64,000 nucleotides of DNA from Eubacteriales bacterium (lineage in GTDB: Bacteria > Bacillota > Clostridia > Lachnospirales > Lachnospiraceae): the NCBI GenBank assembly GCA_030537935.1, contig JAUNUY010000003.1, forward strand, positions 1 to 64,000, read 5' to 3'. The notes beneath the pieces were generated by a model that was not told the origin of the DNA, did no database searches, and was given only the letters and a program-made list of their open reading frames with translations. Made by a program: the position numbers and the translations under genes. Below are positions 32,954 through 41,756 of the stretch, one piece after another. Numbering within the stretch: position 1 is the stretch's first letter; every line of letters begins with the position of its first letter.

Positions 32954-35013
32954 CATGCCTCCTTCTTTTGATATCCGCATTCCTTATTATCACATACGAT
33001 TTTCTTACCCTTATGCACCATCGCACCGCCGCAATCCGGACAACGTTCACCCGTCGGCTCATTCCAGCTGACGAAATCACAATCCGGATAGCCTTCACAA
33101 CCATAATATCGGCGACCACGTTTGGTTTTCCGGATGATGACATCCTTCCCGCAAACGGGGCAAGCCACACCGGCCTTTTCAAGAAAGGGCTTGGAATTTC
33201 GACATTCCGGAAAACCGGGACAAGCCAGAAACTTCCCATGCGGACCATATTTGATAACCATGTTTCGACCGCATTTTTCACAGACGACGTCTGTCTCCTC
33301 GTCCGCAATAACGACCTTCTCCAGCATTTCTTTCGCCTGTTCGATGTCCTTATCCAGCTTCGGGTAGAACCGACGAACGGTGTCCTTCCATTCGGCAGCT
33401 CCCTCCGCAACACGATCCAACTCGTCTTCCATTGCTTTGGTGAACCCGACGTCCACGATGTCCGGAAAATGCTCGACCATGATTTTGTTGACAATCTCGC
33501 CCAGCTCCGTAATGAAAAGCTGCTTGCGCTCTTTCATAATATAGCGGCGCCCCGCCAAAGTCATAATGGTCGGTGCATAAGTCGACGGACGCCCGATACC
33601 CAGACGTTCCATTTCTTTGATAAGAGCCGCCTCCGTATAATGTGCCGGCGGTTCGGTGAAATGCTGACTCGGGTCAAATGCACCGGTCGTCACCACGTCC
33701 CCCTCAGCCAATGCCTCGATATGGCGATCCGTTTTTTCCTTCTTCTCTTCCTGATATACACTCAGAAAACCGGCAAACAGCTGCCGCTGCGTGCTTGCCC
33801 GGAAACGATGGCCGTTCGCACTGTCCACACAAACCGCAATCGTTTCAAAACTTGCCCCCTTCATCTGAGAGGCCGTAAATCGCTTCCAAATCAGTGAATA
33901 CAGGCGAAACTGGTCACGTGTCAACGATGACTTGACCACTTCCGGGTCCAGGTTAATATCTGCCGGACGAATCGCCTCATGGGCATCCTGAACATTTGCC
34001 TTCGCGGCGGTACTCCGCACCGAACCGAGATAATCTTCCCCGAAGTGCTCCGTAATATACGACTTCGCCGCCGAGCGTGCCTCTTCCGAAATCCGGGTTG
34101 AATCCGTACGCAGATAGGTTATCAAACCGACCGTTCCGCGACCCTTGATATTCATACCCTCATACAATTGCTGTGCCACCTGCATGGTCTTACCCGCACC
34201 GAAATTCAACTGCTTGGATGCTTCCTGCTGCATGGTGGACGTCGTAAACGGCAGCGGTGCACGGCGCGTCTTTTTCGTCCGCTTTACCTCCGTTACCGTA
34301 AAATCCTGTCCCGTCAATTCATTCATTACGGCCCGGACATCCGCCTCTTTTTTCAGATCGGCCTTCTTTGCAACCGTACCGTAATACTTCGCCGTAAACT
34401 TACCGCGTGTCCCCCGTTTCACAAAATCCGCTTCCAGATGCCAGTACTCTTCCGGAATAAAGGCATTGACCGCCTCCTCACGCTCCGCAATCAAACGTAA
34501 TGCCACGGATTGTACACGGCCCGCGCTGAGTCCGCGTTTAACCTTTTCCCAGAGCAGGGGGCTGATGCCGTAACCCACCAACCGATCCAGTATACGGCGC
34601 AACTGTTGCGCATCCACCAGTCTCAAATCGATGTCCCGCGGTTCTTTTAACGAATCCTTCACGGCTTTCTTCGTGATTTCATTGAACGTGATGCGATAAA
34701 ACGGCTTATCCGTCAATTTCAAGGCATGCTTTAAATGCCATGAAATCGCTTCCCCTTCCCGGTCCGGGTCGGTGGCGAGGAATATCTTGTCCGCCTTTTT
34801 CGCGGCCTTTTTAATATCCGCCAACAGCGGCCCTTTCCCCCTTATGGTGATGTATTGCGGCTCGTAATCGTTCTCCACGTCGATGCCCAGACGACTCTTC
34901 GGCAAATCCCGTATATGTCCGTTTGATGCGAGCACCTGGTAGGACGACCCCAGAAATTTCTTAATCGTCTTCACCTTGGTCGGCGACTCGACGATAATCA
35001 GATTCTTTGCCAT
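32953..35013 (-). CDS. topA: DNA topoisomerase I
   Basis: Type IA topoisomerase that relaxes negative supercoils. It has 686 residues. The Toprim domain (IVESPTKVKTIKKFLG and TDPDREGEAISWH) is at the N-terminus, and the catalytic Tyr300 lies in LITYLRTDSTR. Three C-terminal Cys4 zinc ribbons follow (from about residue 575): CEKCGRN...CPGFPEC, CPVCGKD...CEGYPDC and CPDCGGA...CDNKEC. The ATG at 35013 lies 51 bases after addA. It is part of the nadE-addB-addA-topA-miaA run. Confidence 0.96.
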   Translation of the reverse strand: MAKNLIIVESPTKVKTIKKFLGSSYQVLASNGHIRDLPKSRLGIDVENDYEPQYITIRGKGPLLADIKKAAKKADKIFLATDPDREGEAISWHLKHALKLTDKPFYRITFNEITKKAVKDSLKEPRDIDLRLVDAQQLRRILDRLVGYGISPLLWEKVKRGLSAGRVQSVALRLIAEREEAVNAFIPEEYWHLEADFVKRGTRGKFTAKYYGTVAKKADLKKEADVRAVMNELTGQDFTVTEVKRTKKTRRAPLPFTTSTMQQEASKQLNFGAGKTMQVAQQLYEGMNIKGRGTVGLITYLRTDSTRISEEARSAAKSYITEHFGEDYLGSVRSTAAKANVQDAHEAIRPADINLDPEVVKSSLTRDQFRLYSLIWKRFTASQMKGASFETIAVCVDSANGHRFRASTQRQLFAGFLSVYQEEKKEKTDRHIEALAEGDVVTTGAFDPSQHFTEPPAHYTEAALIKEMERLGIGRPSTYAPTIMTLAGRRYIMKERKQLFITELGEIVNKIMVEHFPDIVDVGFTKAMEDELDRVAEGAAEWKDTVRRFYPKLDKDIEQAKEMLEKVVIADEETDVVCEKCGRNMVIKYGPHGKFLACPGFPECRNSKPFLEKAGVACPVCGKDVIIRKTKRGRRYYGCEGYPDCDFVSWNEPTGERCPDCGGAMVHKGKKIVCDNKECGYQKKEA

Positions 35014-35044
35014 GTTTTCCCCTCTAAATCGTATTTTTCCCGGC

Positions 35045-35063
35045 CCGCCGCCCTCGGCGGCGG
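35045..35063. repeat. GC hairpin between addA and topA
   Basis: Eight-base arms (35045-35052 and 35056-35063) of pure G/C around a 3-base loop, 1 base past the addA stop on the minus strand. It has no T-tract, so it is more likely an mRNA stabiliser or attenuation element than a terminator. Confidence 0.4.
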
Positions 35064-35064
35064 C

Positions 35065-38000
35065 CTACTTCGACTTAGGATATACCATCACTTTCTCTTT
35101 GTCAAGACAAACGGGGATGGCGCACCGCATCCGAAACGAGTATATCCACGTTTCTTTTACCTTCATATTATAGATTCGTTCCAGACTCTCCCGATACCAT
35201 GCCATCTGATAGGCATAGTGCTCCGTAAAATACGCGGCATCCGTCCTGTTATCTGTCTTGTAATCATATAAGACGATACCATCTTCCTCAATGAAATAGG
35301 CATCAATCATGCCGCGCAAGATACCGCCATCCGGCAAACGGGCCAGAAATTTTTCCTCCCGAAACAGTGCACCTCGTGCATCCGCCGCCGCGGCCCGCCG
35401 GTACAACTCCGTCTCGAAAAAGGCCTGTAAATCCGACAGGCGGAGCGGTCGTTTCAAGTCTTTGTTCTCCCGCTTGACCATGGATGCCAACGCTCTTTCC
35501 GGTGACTGAAAGTCAATCCGCTGCATAATACGATGGACGGCCGTTCCGTATTCCGCCCCCAAACCGTGATATAAAAATTTTTCTTCTTCATCCGCTTCCC
35601 GAATGGGCTTGTCGTCCTCCGGCACCGGTTTCATTTCGGAAACGGACCGCTTTTTTTTCACCGCTGCATCCGGTGTCGGATAATCAAAGTGTAATGCCGC
35701 CCGAATCCGGGTCAAGAAGCGCCGACGAGTTTCGGGATCCGTCTCCGCGACGACGGTATCGTCCCGTACGGCCATGGGTTCCGAAATATCATCCACCGCA
35801 TAGTACATCGTTCTGCCAAACGGTCCGGCCATCGTCAGAAAATCCGTCATGCTCGATGCACCGAAAAGCCCGCCGTAAGTGGCACCACCCTCATGCTCTT
35901 GCAAGGCCGTCGCCCGTTTTTCCGTCACGACACCCGTAATGATGAGCAGGTTCTCCGCCCGTGTCATCGCCACGTAGAGGAGACGCAGTTCTTCACCGAT
36001 ACGCTCCTTACGATTCATGGTCTGAAGGATATTCTTGACAATACCGTCCCGAAAGGTACGATGCGTCGTATCGTAGTCATCCATCGCCGCCCCGTAATTT
36101 ATGTTCATGACCACGCGATCCTTGTCATCCTGCATCCGACCGCCCGTACCGCTCAGGATGACCACCGGAAATTCCAGGCCCTTACTTTTATGAATGGTCA
36201 TGATGCGCACGACATCGTCCTGCTCGTTCTGAACGGCGATTTCACCGATGTCCAAACGGTAACGACCGACCTGGTCCAAATAGGCGAGAAAACCGGTAAT
36301 GGTGTTGTTTCCGCCCTTTTCATAGTCCTCGGCAATCACGTCGATATAATCGAGATTGGCACGTCGACGTGTACCGCCCGGCAACATGGTGAAATAATCT
36401 TTAACCGGCAGGCATTCGTAAATTTCATGCAACAGCTCGAAGATACTCAGGAAGTGATTCCGTCGTTGCAAACGATTCAGAGTCTCCAGAAAGCGTCTGA
36501 GTTTCTTCGCCGCCGTATCATCATATTCTTCTACGTAACGGTGAATCTGTCCATAAAGACTCACCCGCTCTTCCTCCGTCTGAACGGCTCGCAACCGTAC
36601 CAAGTCGTCCGATGAGAGGCCGACAAAATCTGAATAGATGATTGCACAGAGGCTGATATCAATGAAGGGATTGTCTATCACCTTCAACAAATCCGTGATA
36701 AAACGGATTTCTTTGGATTGATAAAAACCGCTCTTTGATTCCATAAATACCGGAATGCCCGCATCCTGAAGTACCCGCGCAAAAACATCGCCGGTACTCA
36801 TACTGCGCCGGAGTATGACGATATCCCGGTATCGTACCGGTCGCATACCGCCCGTTTTACGATCAAAAATCTCGTAACCGTCGTCCACCAAATGACGAAT
36901 CCGATTGGCAACCAGGGTGGCCTCCGCCTCATGTGCCGCGCCCCTTGCAATGATGAAGTGTCGCTCGTTCACGGCTTCCGGCACTCCCTCCGGCATGGGT
37001 ACGGCCCCCATATTAAGCCGATGATGCTCGTCATAGGTGATATCCCCCACCTGCGCATCCATAATCTCCTCGAAGACTTGATTCGTATCTGCCAAAATAT
37101 TCGCCCGACTCCGGTAATTCTTGCCCAGCTGCACCAAAGTGTCCGGACTGTCCGGCCGGTCATAGTCATGATATTTCCCATTGAAAATCTCGGGCTGTGC
37201 ATGACGGAACCGGTAAATACTCTGTTTGATGTCGCCGACCATCACCATATTGCGGCGATTATCATCACAACCGGAAACTGCGGTCAGCAGGTGCTCTTGC
37301 AAATAATTGCCGTCCTGATATTCATCGATGTAAATCTCGTCGAAACGCATGGCCACCTGTCGTGCCGTATCCGTTCGCTCGCCGGTCTCCGCATCGACCA
37401 GAAGGTACATCGCCATATGTGCCACGTCATTGAAGCTGTAGGCATTGCGACGACGTTTTTCATCCGTCAACAATGCATGAAATCGCTCTAAAATCCGCCG
37501 CACGGTCGCCATGCGGCGATGCTGTGCTTCTGCTTGGCAAATCAGTTCCTCCCGTTGCAGAATGCTCAAATCCGCCTTCAACATCTTGACATAAGCATAT
37601 GCACGGTCATAGATGGCCTTCACGCGCGCCTTACGGTCGGGATCCACGAGAACTTTTTGCCCGTCCACCGTGAGGCTGCGGTGACTTGGAAAGCGAAACG
37701 TGCCGTCCTCCTCAAACGCCCGCTGCATGGCAAAACAATCCATATCCCGCCGTAACTTCATTCGTTCGGTCCATGCATCCAAGTACTCAAGGATTTTCGT
37801 CATGCCGGGGTCATGCCCACAAGCGGCCATGGCCGCTGAAAAATCCGCAAGTGCCGCTTCTGCAAGTGCCGCAAGATGGGTCTGATAGGCACGCAGGGGT
37901 TTATACGCCGTCAGTTCCTCCGGCAAGTCATGTAATGTCACCGCCCGTGCCATCCATGCATCGGGATTGTCATAGCTGCGGGAGAAATCATAGATTCTCC

Positions 38001-38520
38001 GTAAAACATCAACCAGAGCATCGTCCTTTTTCCCGTCCGTCATAATGGACAGCAAATCGAAGACGTCCTCATCCGACGCCGCACATGCTTCTTCCAAAAC
38101 CGCCTCCATGACCTCATTTTGAAGAATGGCCTCTTCCTCCTGTGCCAAGATCCGAAAATCCGGCTCCACGTCGAGGTCCGTATAGAACTCCCGTACCAAC
38201 GCATTACAAAAGCTGTCTATCGTACAGATTTGCGCTTTCGACATTCGATTCAGGTTCTCCGTCAGATGACGATCGCCGGGGTTTGCCGCCAAGGCTTCTG
38301 CCAGGGCCTCCCGAATTCGATCCCGCATCTCTTTCGCCGCCGCACGGGTGAAGGTCACGACAAGCAGACGGTCGATATAGCGAGGCGTTTCCTTATCCGT
38401 CAGGAGGTTGACAATCCGTGCCACGAGGACGGCCGTCTTCCCGGAACCGGCAGCGGCGGAAACGAGAAGATGCCCCGAACGGTGACGGATTACCGCTTCC
38501 TGTTCTTTATTCCACTTCAT
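35065..38520 (-). CDS. addA: ATP-dependent helicase/nuclease subunit A
   Basis: UvrD-family helicase with a C-terminal RecB-type nuclease domain, which resects double-strand breaks with AddB. It has 1151 residues. Motif I VSAAAGSGKTAVLVARI carries Lys28; the other helicase landmarks include the FDEIYIDEYQDGNYLQE Walker B, GDIKQSIYRFRHA and MTIHKSKGLEFPVVIL. The nuclease motif near the C-terminus is GMIDAYFIEEDGIVLYDYKTD. The ATG follows AAGGGACAGAGC. It overlaps addB by 14 bases. Confidence 0.95.
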   Translation of the reverse strand: MKWNKEQEAVIRHRSGHLLVSAAAGSGKTAVLVARIVNLLTDKETPRYIDRLLVVTFTRAAAKEMRDRIREALAEALAANPGDRHLTENLNRMSKAQICTIDSFCNALVREFYTDLDVEPDFRILAQEEEAILQNEVMEAVLEEACAASDEDVFDLLSIMTDGKKDDALVDVLRRIYDFSRSYDNPDAWMARAVTLHDLPEELTAYKPLRAYQTHLAALAEAALADFSAAMAACGHDPGMTKILEYLDAWTERMKLRRDMDCFAMQRAFEEDGTFRFPSHRSLTVDGQKVLVDPDRKARVKAIYDRAYAYVKMLKADLSILQREELICQAEAQHRRMATVRRILERFHALLTDEKRRRNAYSFNDVAHMAMYLLVDAETGERTDTARQVAMRFDEIYIDEYQDGNYLQEHLLTAVSGCDDNRRNMVMVGDIKQSIYRFRHAQPEIFNGKYHDYDRPDSPDTLVQLGKNYRSRANILADTNQVFEEIMDAQVGDITYDEHHRLNMGAVPMPEGVPEAVNERHFIIARGAAHEAEATLVANRIRHLVDDGYEIFDRKTGGMRPVRYRDIVILRRSMSTGDVFARVLQDAGIPVFMESKSGFYQSKEIRFITDLLKVIDNPFIDISLCAIIYSDFVGLSSDDLVRLRAVQTEEERVSLYGQIHRYVEEYDDTAAKKLRRFLETLNRLQRRNHFLSIFELLHEIYECLPVKDYFTMLPGGTRRRANLDYIDVIAEDYEKGGNNTITGFLAYLDQVGRYRLDIGEIAVQNEQDDVVRIMTIHKSKGLEFPVVILSGTGGRMQDDKDRVVMNINYGAAMDDYDTTHRTFRDGIVKNILQTMNRKERIGEELRLLYVAMTRAENLLIITGVVTEKRATALQEHEGGATYGGLFGASSMTDFLTMAGPFGRTMYYAVDDISEPMAVRDDTVVAETDPETRRRFLTRIRAALHFDYPTPDAAVKKKRSVSEMKPVPEDDKPIREADEEEKFLYHGLGAEYGTAVHRIMQRIDFQSPERALASMVKRENKDLKRPLRLSDLQAFFETELYRRAAAADARGALFREEKFLARLPDGGILRGMIDAYFIEEDGIVLYDYKTDNRTDAAYFTEHYAYQMAWYRESLERIYNMKVKETWIYSFRMRCAIPVCLDKEKVMVYPKSK

Positions 38521-41500
38521 GCTCTGTCCCTTCCGTTAAATCGTCATAAGAGGCGACCTCCTCCGGCTCGCGCCGGTGATAATCGCCGATTTGTTCGTCA
38601 AATCCGCAAATGCCGTTGAAATCACAGTACTCACAGGGAAGTCGTTGCCCTTTTGCACATGGCAGAACATCGATTCGACCGCGGAGAATCTCCTTCGTCG
38701 TCGTTTCAATTTTTTCCTTTGCATATTCCATGATGCCCTCAAACACGGCTCCGGACACGAGATTGCCGCCTGCTTCAAATACGGTACTGTCTTTTGCCTT
38801 ATCCGGTGAAACACGCCGATCATAGCCCGCCACGATTTCCGGTTCGTTCCGAACGGGACCGCATAGACGCATCTCTTTGTTTTCTGCAGGACCGATGGGC
38901 GCATCGGTCGTATCCGTACGATCCGACTTCATCCACGGTTCATCCAGACGCAGATAGTGCATCCCCGCCGGCGCATGCCCTTCCCTTTCAGCCACGGCGG
39001 CCGTGTAGACCGGTAATTGCATCATGAGACCCGATGCGATGGCCGTCGCATTCGGGCGTCGACTGCCGGTTTTATAATCGACGATACGGCAATAAGTCGC
39101 TTTATCTGTCCGTAAAAGGTCCATCCGGTCAACCTTGCCGCGGAAATGAACGGTATGGCCGACCGTCTTCGTTTGAAACTCAAACGGCCATTCCACCGCA
39201 CCGATGTGAAAATCACCGGCATTCAATTGCCTGCTGAATACCGTCAGGGAATTGATGATGATACGCTTTAATTGTCGTAAACGGTAGTCATTCCTCGCAT
39301 TGAGTGAAAAAACGGCCGCGGGATGTAAACGCGTCTCCATGATTTCATCCACCACACGGGCAATTGCCCCCGATTCTTCGGGCAACTGCACGCCCGGCCC
39401 GAGGAATTTGCGGAAGTAATGCTCTGCAACCTCATGCGCCAGATTCCCGATATCCAAAGGTCGTATAACAGCCTCCGGTCTGGGCTGCAGGTGCAGATTA
39501 TAGGCCGCGAAATAATGAAACGGACATTCATTGTACCGTTCCAAACGGGAGACACTCATGGACAATTCCTTTTGATACAACGACTTCACCGAATCCGTTG
39601 ACAATTTCCGCACGCTGCCCTTCCGACGGCGTCCCGCCGCCAAAATCCGGGCCGGCTCAGCTGCTGCCGGAATCTCTGCCGCCAAACGGAGGAGGGGCAG
39701 AAAATAATCCGGTCGCCCTGAAAGCGATCGGACCGCCTCCGATAAAACCGCGGTCGCCGTCGCCGGTACATCCCGATCCGATTTCGGATCAACCGTCCAT
39801 GAAAGGTCCGGAAAGATTTTTCGTAAGGTTTCCACACTGCGATCGGGATTGAAAGCCTCACCTTTATAACCGGCAACGGAATAGCTGAACTCCGCCCGCT
39901 CCGTAATGCGGGCGAAAAGCAGATGAAATTTCAATCGATTCAGCCGCTCGTTATCCGTTCCGTTTTCATCCAATACGATATCACATTCACGCAACATGAT
40001 ACGCTCTTCTTCATTGAACAATGCCGGCTCTCCGCCCGCATCGATGAAACGGTCCTCGTTGGCAAAAAGAAAGAACGCATAGCGCTTTTCCTGCGGCATG
40101 GAACGGGTGATATCGCCGATAAACACCTCATCCATCCCCTCCGGCACGGTACCAAGACGAACATCCGCAACCGCAGCGCTCAAAATCCGCCACAGGGGGG
40201 CGGTATCCGTGGTTGTCGCCCCGAAAATTCGTTCTATGACGGTCATCACCTCGTCAATATGCCGATATAACTGCCGATACTGCCCCGCGGTCGCCATGTC
40301 GCCGTCCGCCGCCGCCATGTCGGCAAACTGCGTCAATCGTTCTTCCGCCGAAAGATTCGTCAAAAGCTCGCGACACATCGTCAATGCCTCCGCACAGGTG
40401 TGTTCCGCCCGTCGCATTTGACGAATGGCATTCAAGACCGCCGCAATCGGAATCCGTAAATCTTCACTTGCCGTCCACTCCTCATAGGCCTTATAGCTGT
40501 TGCAACCGGCCGCCAGAATATAGTTTTCCGCAAGGGCTGCATCGTTGACGTCGGAAAAAACCATGCCGCTTTTTATCAATGCGATGACATGGTTACGTTT
40601 GGGTCCGTATTCGATGATGGCGAGCATCGCCCGCAGGAATCGGATGAGCGGCGATGTCTTCAAGGCCTTTTTACGATCAAAATAGAAGGGAATACCGTAC
40701 TCTTTAAAAGTACGGTAAAGACGTGCCTCATTCTCCGCCAAACTGCCGCAGATGACGGCAAAGTCCCGATAGCGATAACCCTCCCGCCGTACCAAATACT
40801 GAATTCGACGGCAGGCACGGTCCAGTTCCGCCTGCGGATTGCGCATGACGAAGACGGACAACCCCTCCGGCTTCTCCGAATAAACCGCCGGCAAATGAAC
40901 AAACAGTTGTTCATTACAGAAACGCAGAGCGGACGCACTGCGTGCTCCGGCCGTCACGTTGATACGCTCACTGCGGACATGATGCGTTTCAGCCGTCTTC
41001 TCCAACTGATTCAGCGTCTCCCGCAGCGGGAGATAAAAATCCGCACCGTCCGGAATAACCTGCGGCAATGCCAAACAAAAATCCATCTCCCGTGCTTGTT
41101 CCAGCAGCGCGCCGATAAGCCGATATTGATCCGTGTCAAAGACCGTATGACCCATCCACAAAAAGCGGGCGTCGGCACAATCCGTCCACTGCGAAACGAA
41201 GCGGGCGGCATGTCCCGCCAGACTGCTCATCACGATATGACGGGGGCCGGCTTCTTCCGCAAAAGCTTTGAGAACCGTTGCCACATCCGCCAACTTCCTT
41301 GCCGTCCGCAGGGGTAGATGCACCGTCGGAGACATGTCCCGGATGGCCGTCGTATCGAGCCCACTCTTGAAATAGTCTGAAAGAAAGCGGCTCAATTCTT
41401 CGGTAAAACCGTTGCTGCGGTAGCGCCCCCGAAAAAGGGTAAAGTCCGCATTATGCTTCAAAAGCACCTTACGTAAAAGAAGTTCCTGCTCCATTTCTGA

Positions 41501-41752
41501 AAGCAGGAACATCTCTTGATCCGTCTCTTCTAAAATCAACCGTGCCAGTCGCCGAATGGTAATCACCTCGGGATTCATATAGGCGTGGCGCGGATGCAAA
41601 TCCAGCAACTGCTCTTCCATCACCTGTGAATACTGCTCCGGCACTACGATATAGTGCCGGACGGCCGGCTCCTCCATGGCGTCCGCGATATAACGTTTTA
41701 ATATCTCTTCCGACGCACCGGTGCCGGCTTTTGCGGTGAAAATTCTCATCAT
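38507..41752 (-). CDS. addB: ATP-dependent nuclease subunit B
   Basis: Partner of AddA with an inactive helicase fold and a C-terminal RecB-type nuclease. It has 1081 residues. The nuclease contains HFRGKVDRMDLL and CRIVDYKTGSRRP. A 4Fe-4S cluster is indicated by Cys in RYNECPFHYFAAYN and by the late CEYCDFNGIC. The N-terminal nucleotide loop usually reading GxxGSGKT in AddB is degenerate here (AKAGTGASEE), with no lysine. The ATG pair at 41752 follows GGAGAGTTGGTAGAACG. It starts 4 bases after nadE. Confidence 0.93.
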   Translation of the reverse strand: MMRIFTAKAGTGASEEILKRYIADAMEEPAVRHYIVVPEQYSQVMEEQLLDLHPRHAYMNPEVITIRRLARLILEETDQEMFLLSEMEQELLLRKVLLKHNADFTLFRGRYRSNGFTEELSRFLSDYFKSGLDTTAIRDMSPTVHLPLRTARKLADVATVLKAFAEEAGPRHIVMSSLAGHAARFVSQWTDCADARFLWMGHTVFDTDQYRLIGALLEQAREMDFCLALPQVIPDGADFYLPLRETLNQLEKTAETHHVRSERINVTAGARSASALRFCNEQLFVHLPAVYSEKPEGLSVFVMRNPQAELDRACRRIQYLVRREGYRYRDFAVICGSLAENEARLYRTFKEYGIPFYFDRKKALKTSPLIRFLRAMLAIIEYGPKRNHVIALIKSGMVFSDVNDAALAENYILAAGCNSYKAYEEWTASEDLRIPIAAVLNAIRQMRRAEHTCAEALTMCRELLTNLSAEERLTQFADMAAADGDMATAGQYRQLYRHIDEVMTVIERIFGATTTDTAPLWRILSAAVADVRLGTVPEGMDEVFIGDITRSMPQEKRYAFFLFANEDRFIDAGGEPALFNEEERIMLRECDIVLDENGTDNERLNRLKFHLLFARITERAEFSYSVAGYKGEAFNPDRSVETLRKIFPDLSWTVDPKSDRDVPATATAVLSEAVRSLSGRPDYFLPLLRLAAEIPAAAEPARILAAGRRRKGSVRKLSTDSVKSLYQKELSMSVSRLERYNECPFHYFAAYNLHLQPRPEAVIRPLDIGNLAHEVAEHYFRKFLGPGVQLPEESGAIARVVDEIMETRLHPAAVFSLNARNDYRLRQLKRIIINSLTVFSRQLNAGDFHIGAVEWPFEFQTKTVGHTVHFRGKVDRMDLLRTDKATYCRIVDYKTGSRRPNATAIASGLMMQLPVYTAAVAEREGHAPAGMHYLRLDEPWMKSDRTDTTDAPIGPAENKEMRLCGPVRNEPEIVAGYDRRVSPDKAKDSTVFEAGGNLVSGAVFEGIMEYAKEKIETTTKEILRGRIDVLPCAKGQRLPCEYCDFNGICGFDEQIGDYHRREPEEVASYDDLTEGTEHEVE

Positions 41753-41756
41753 CGTT

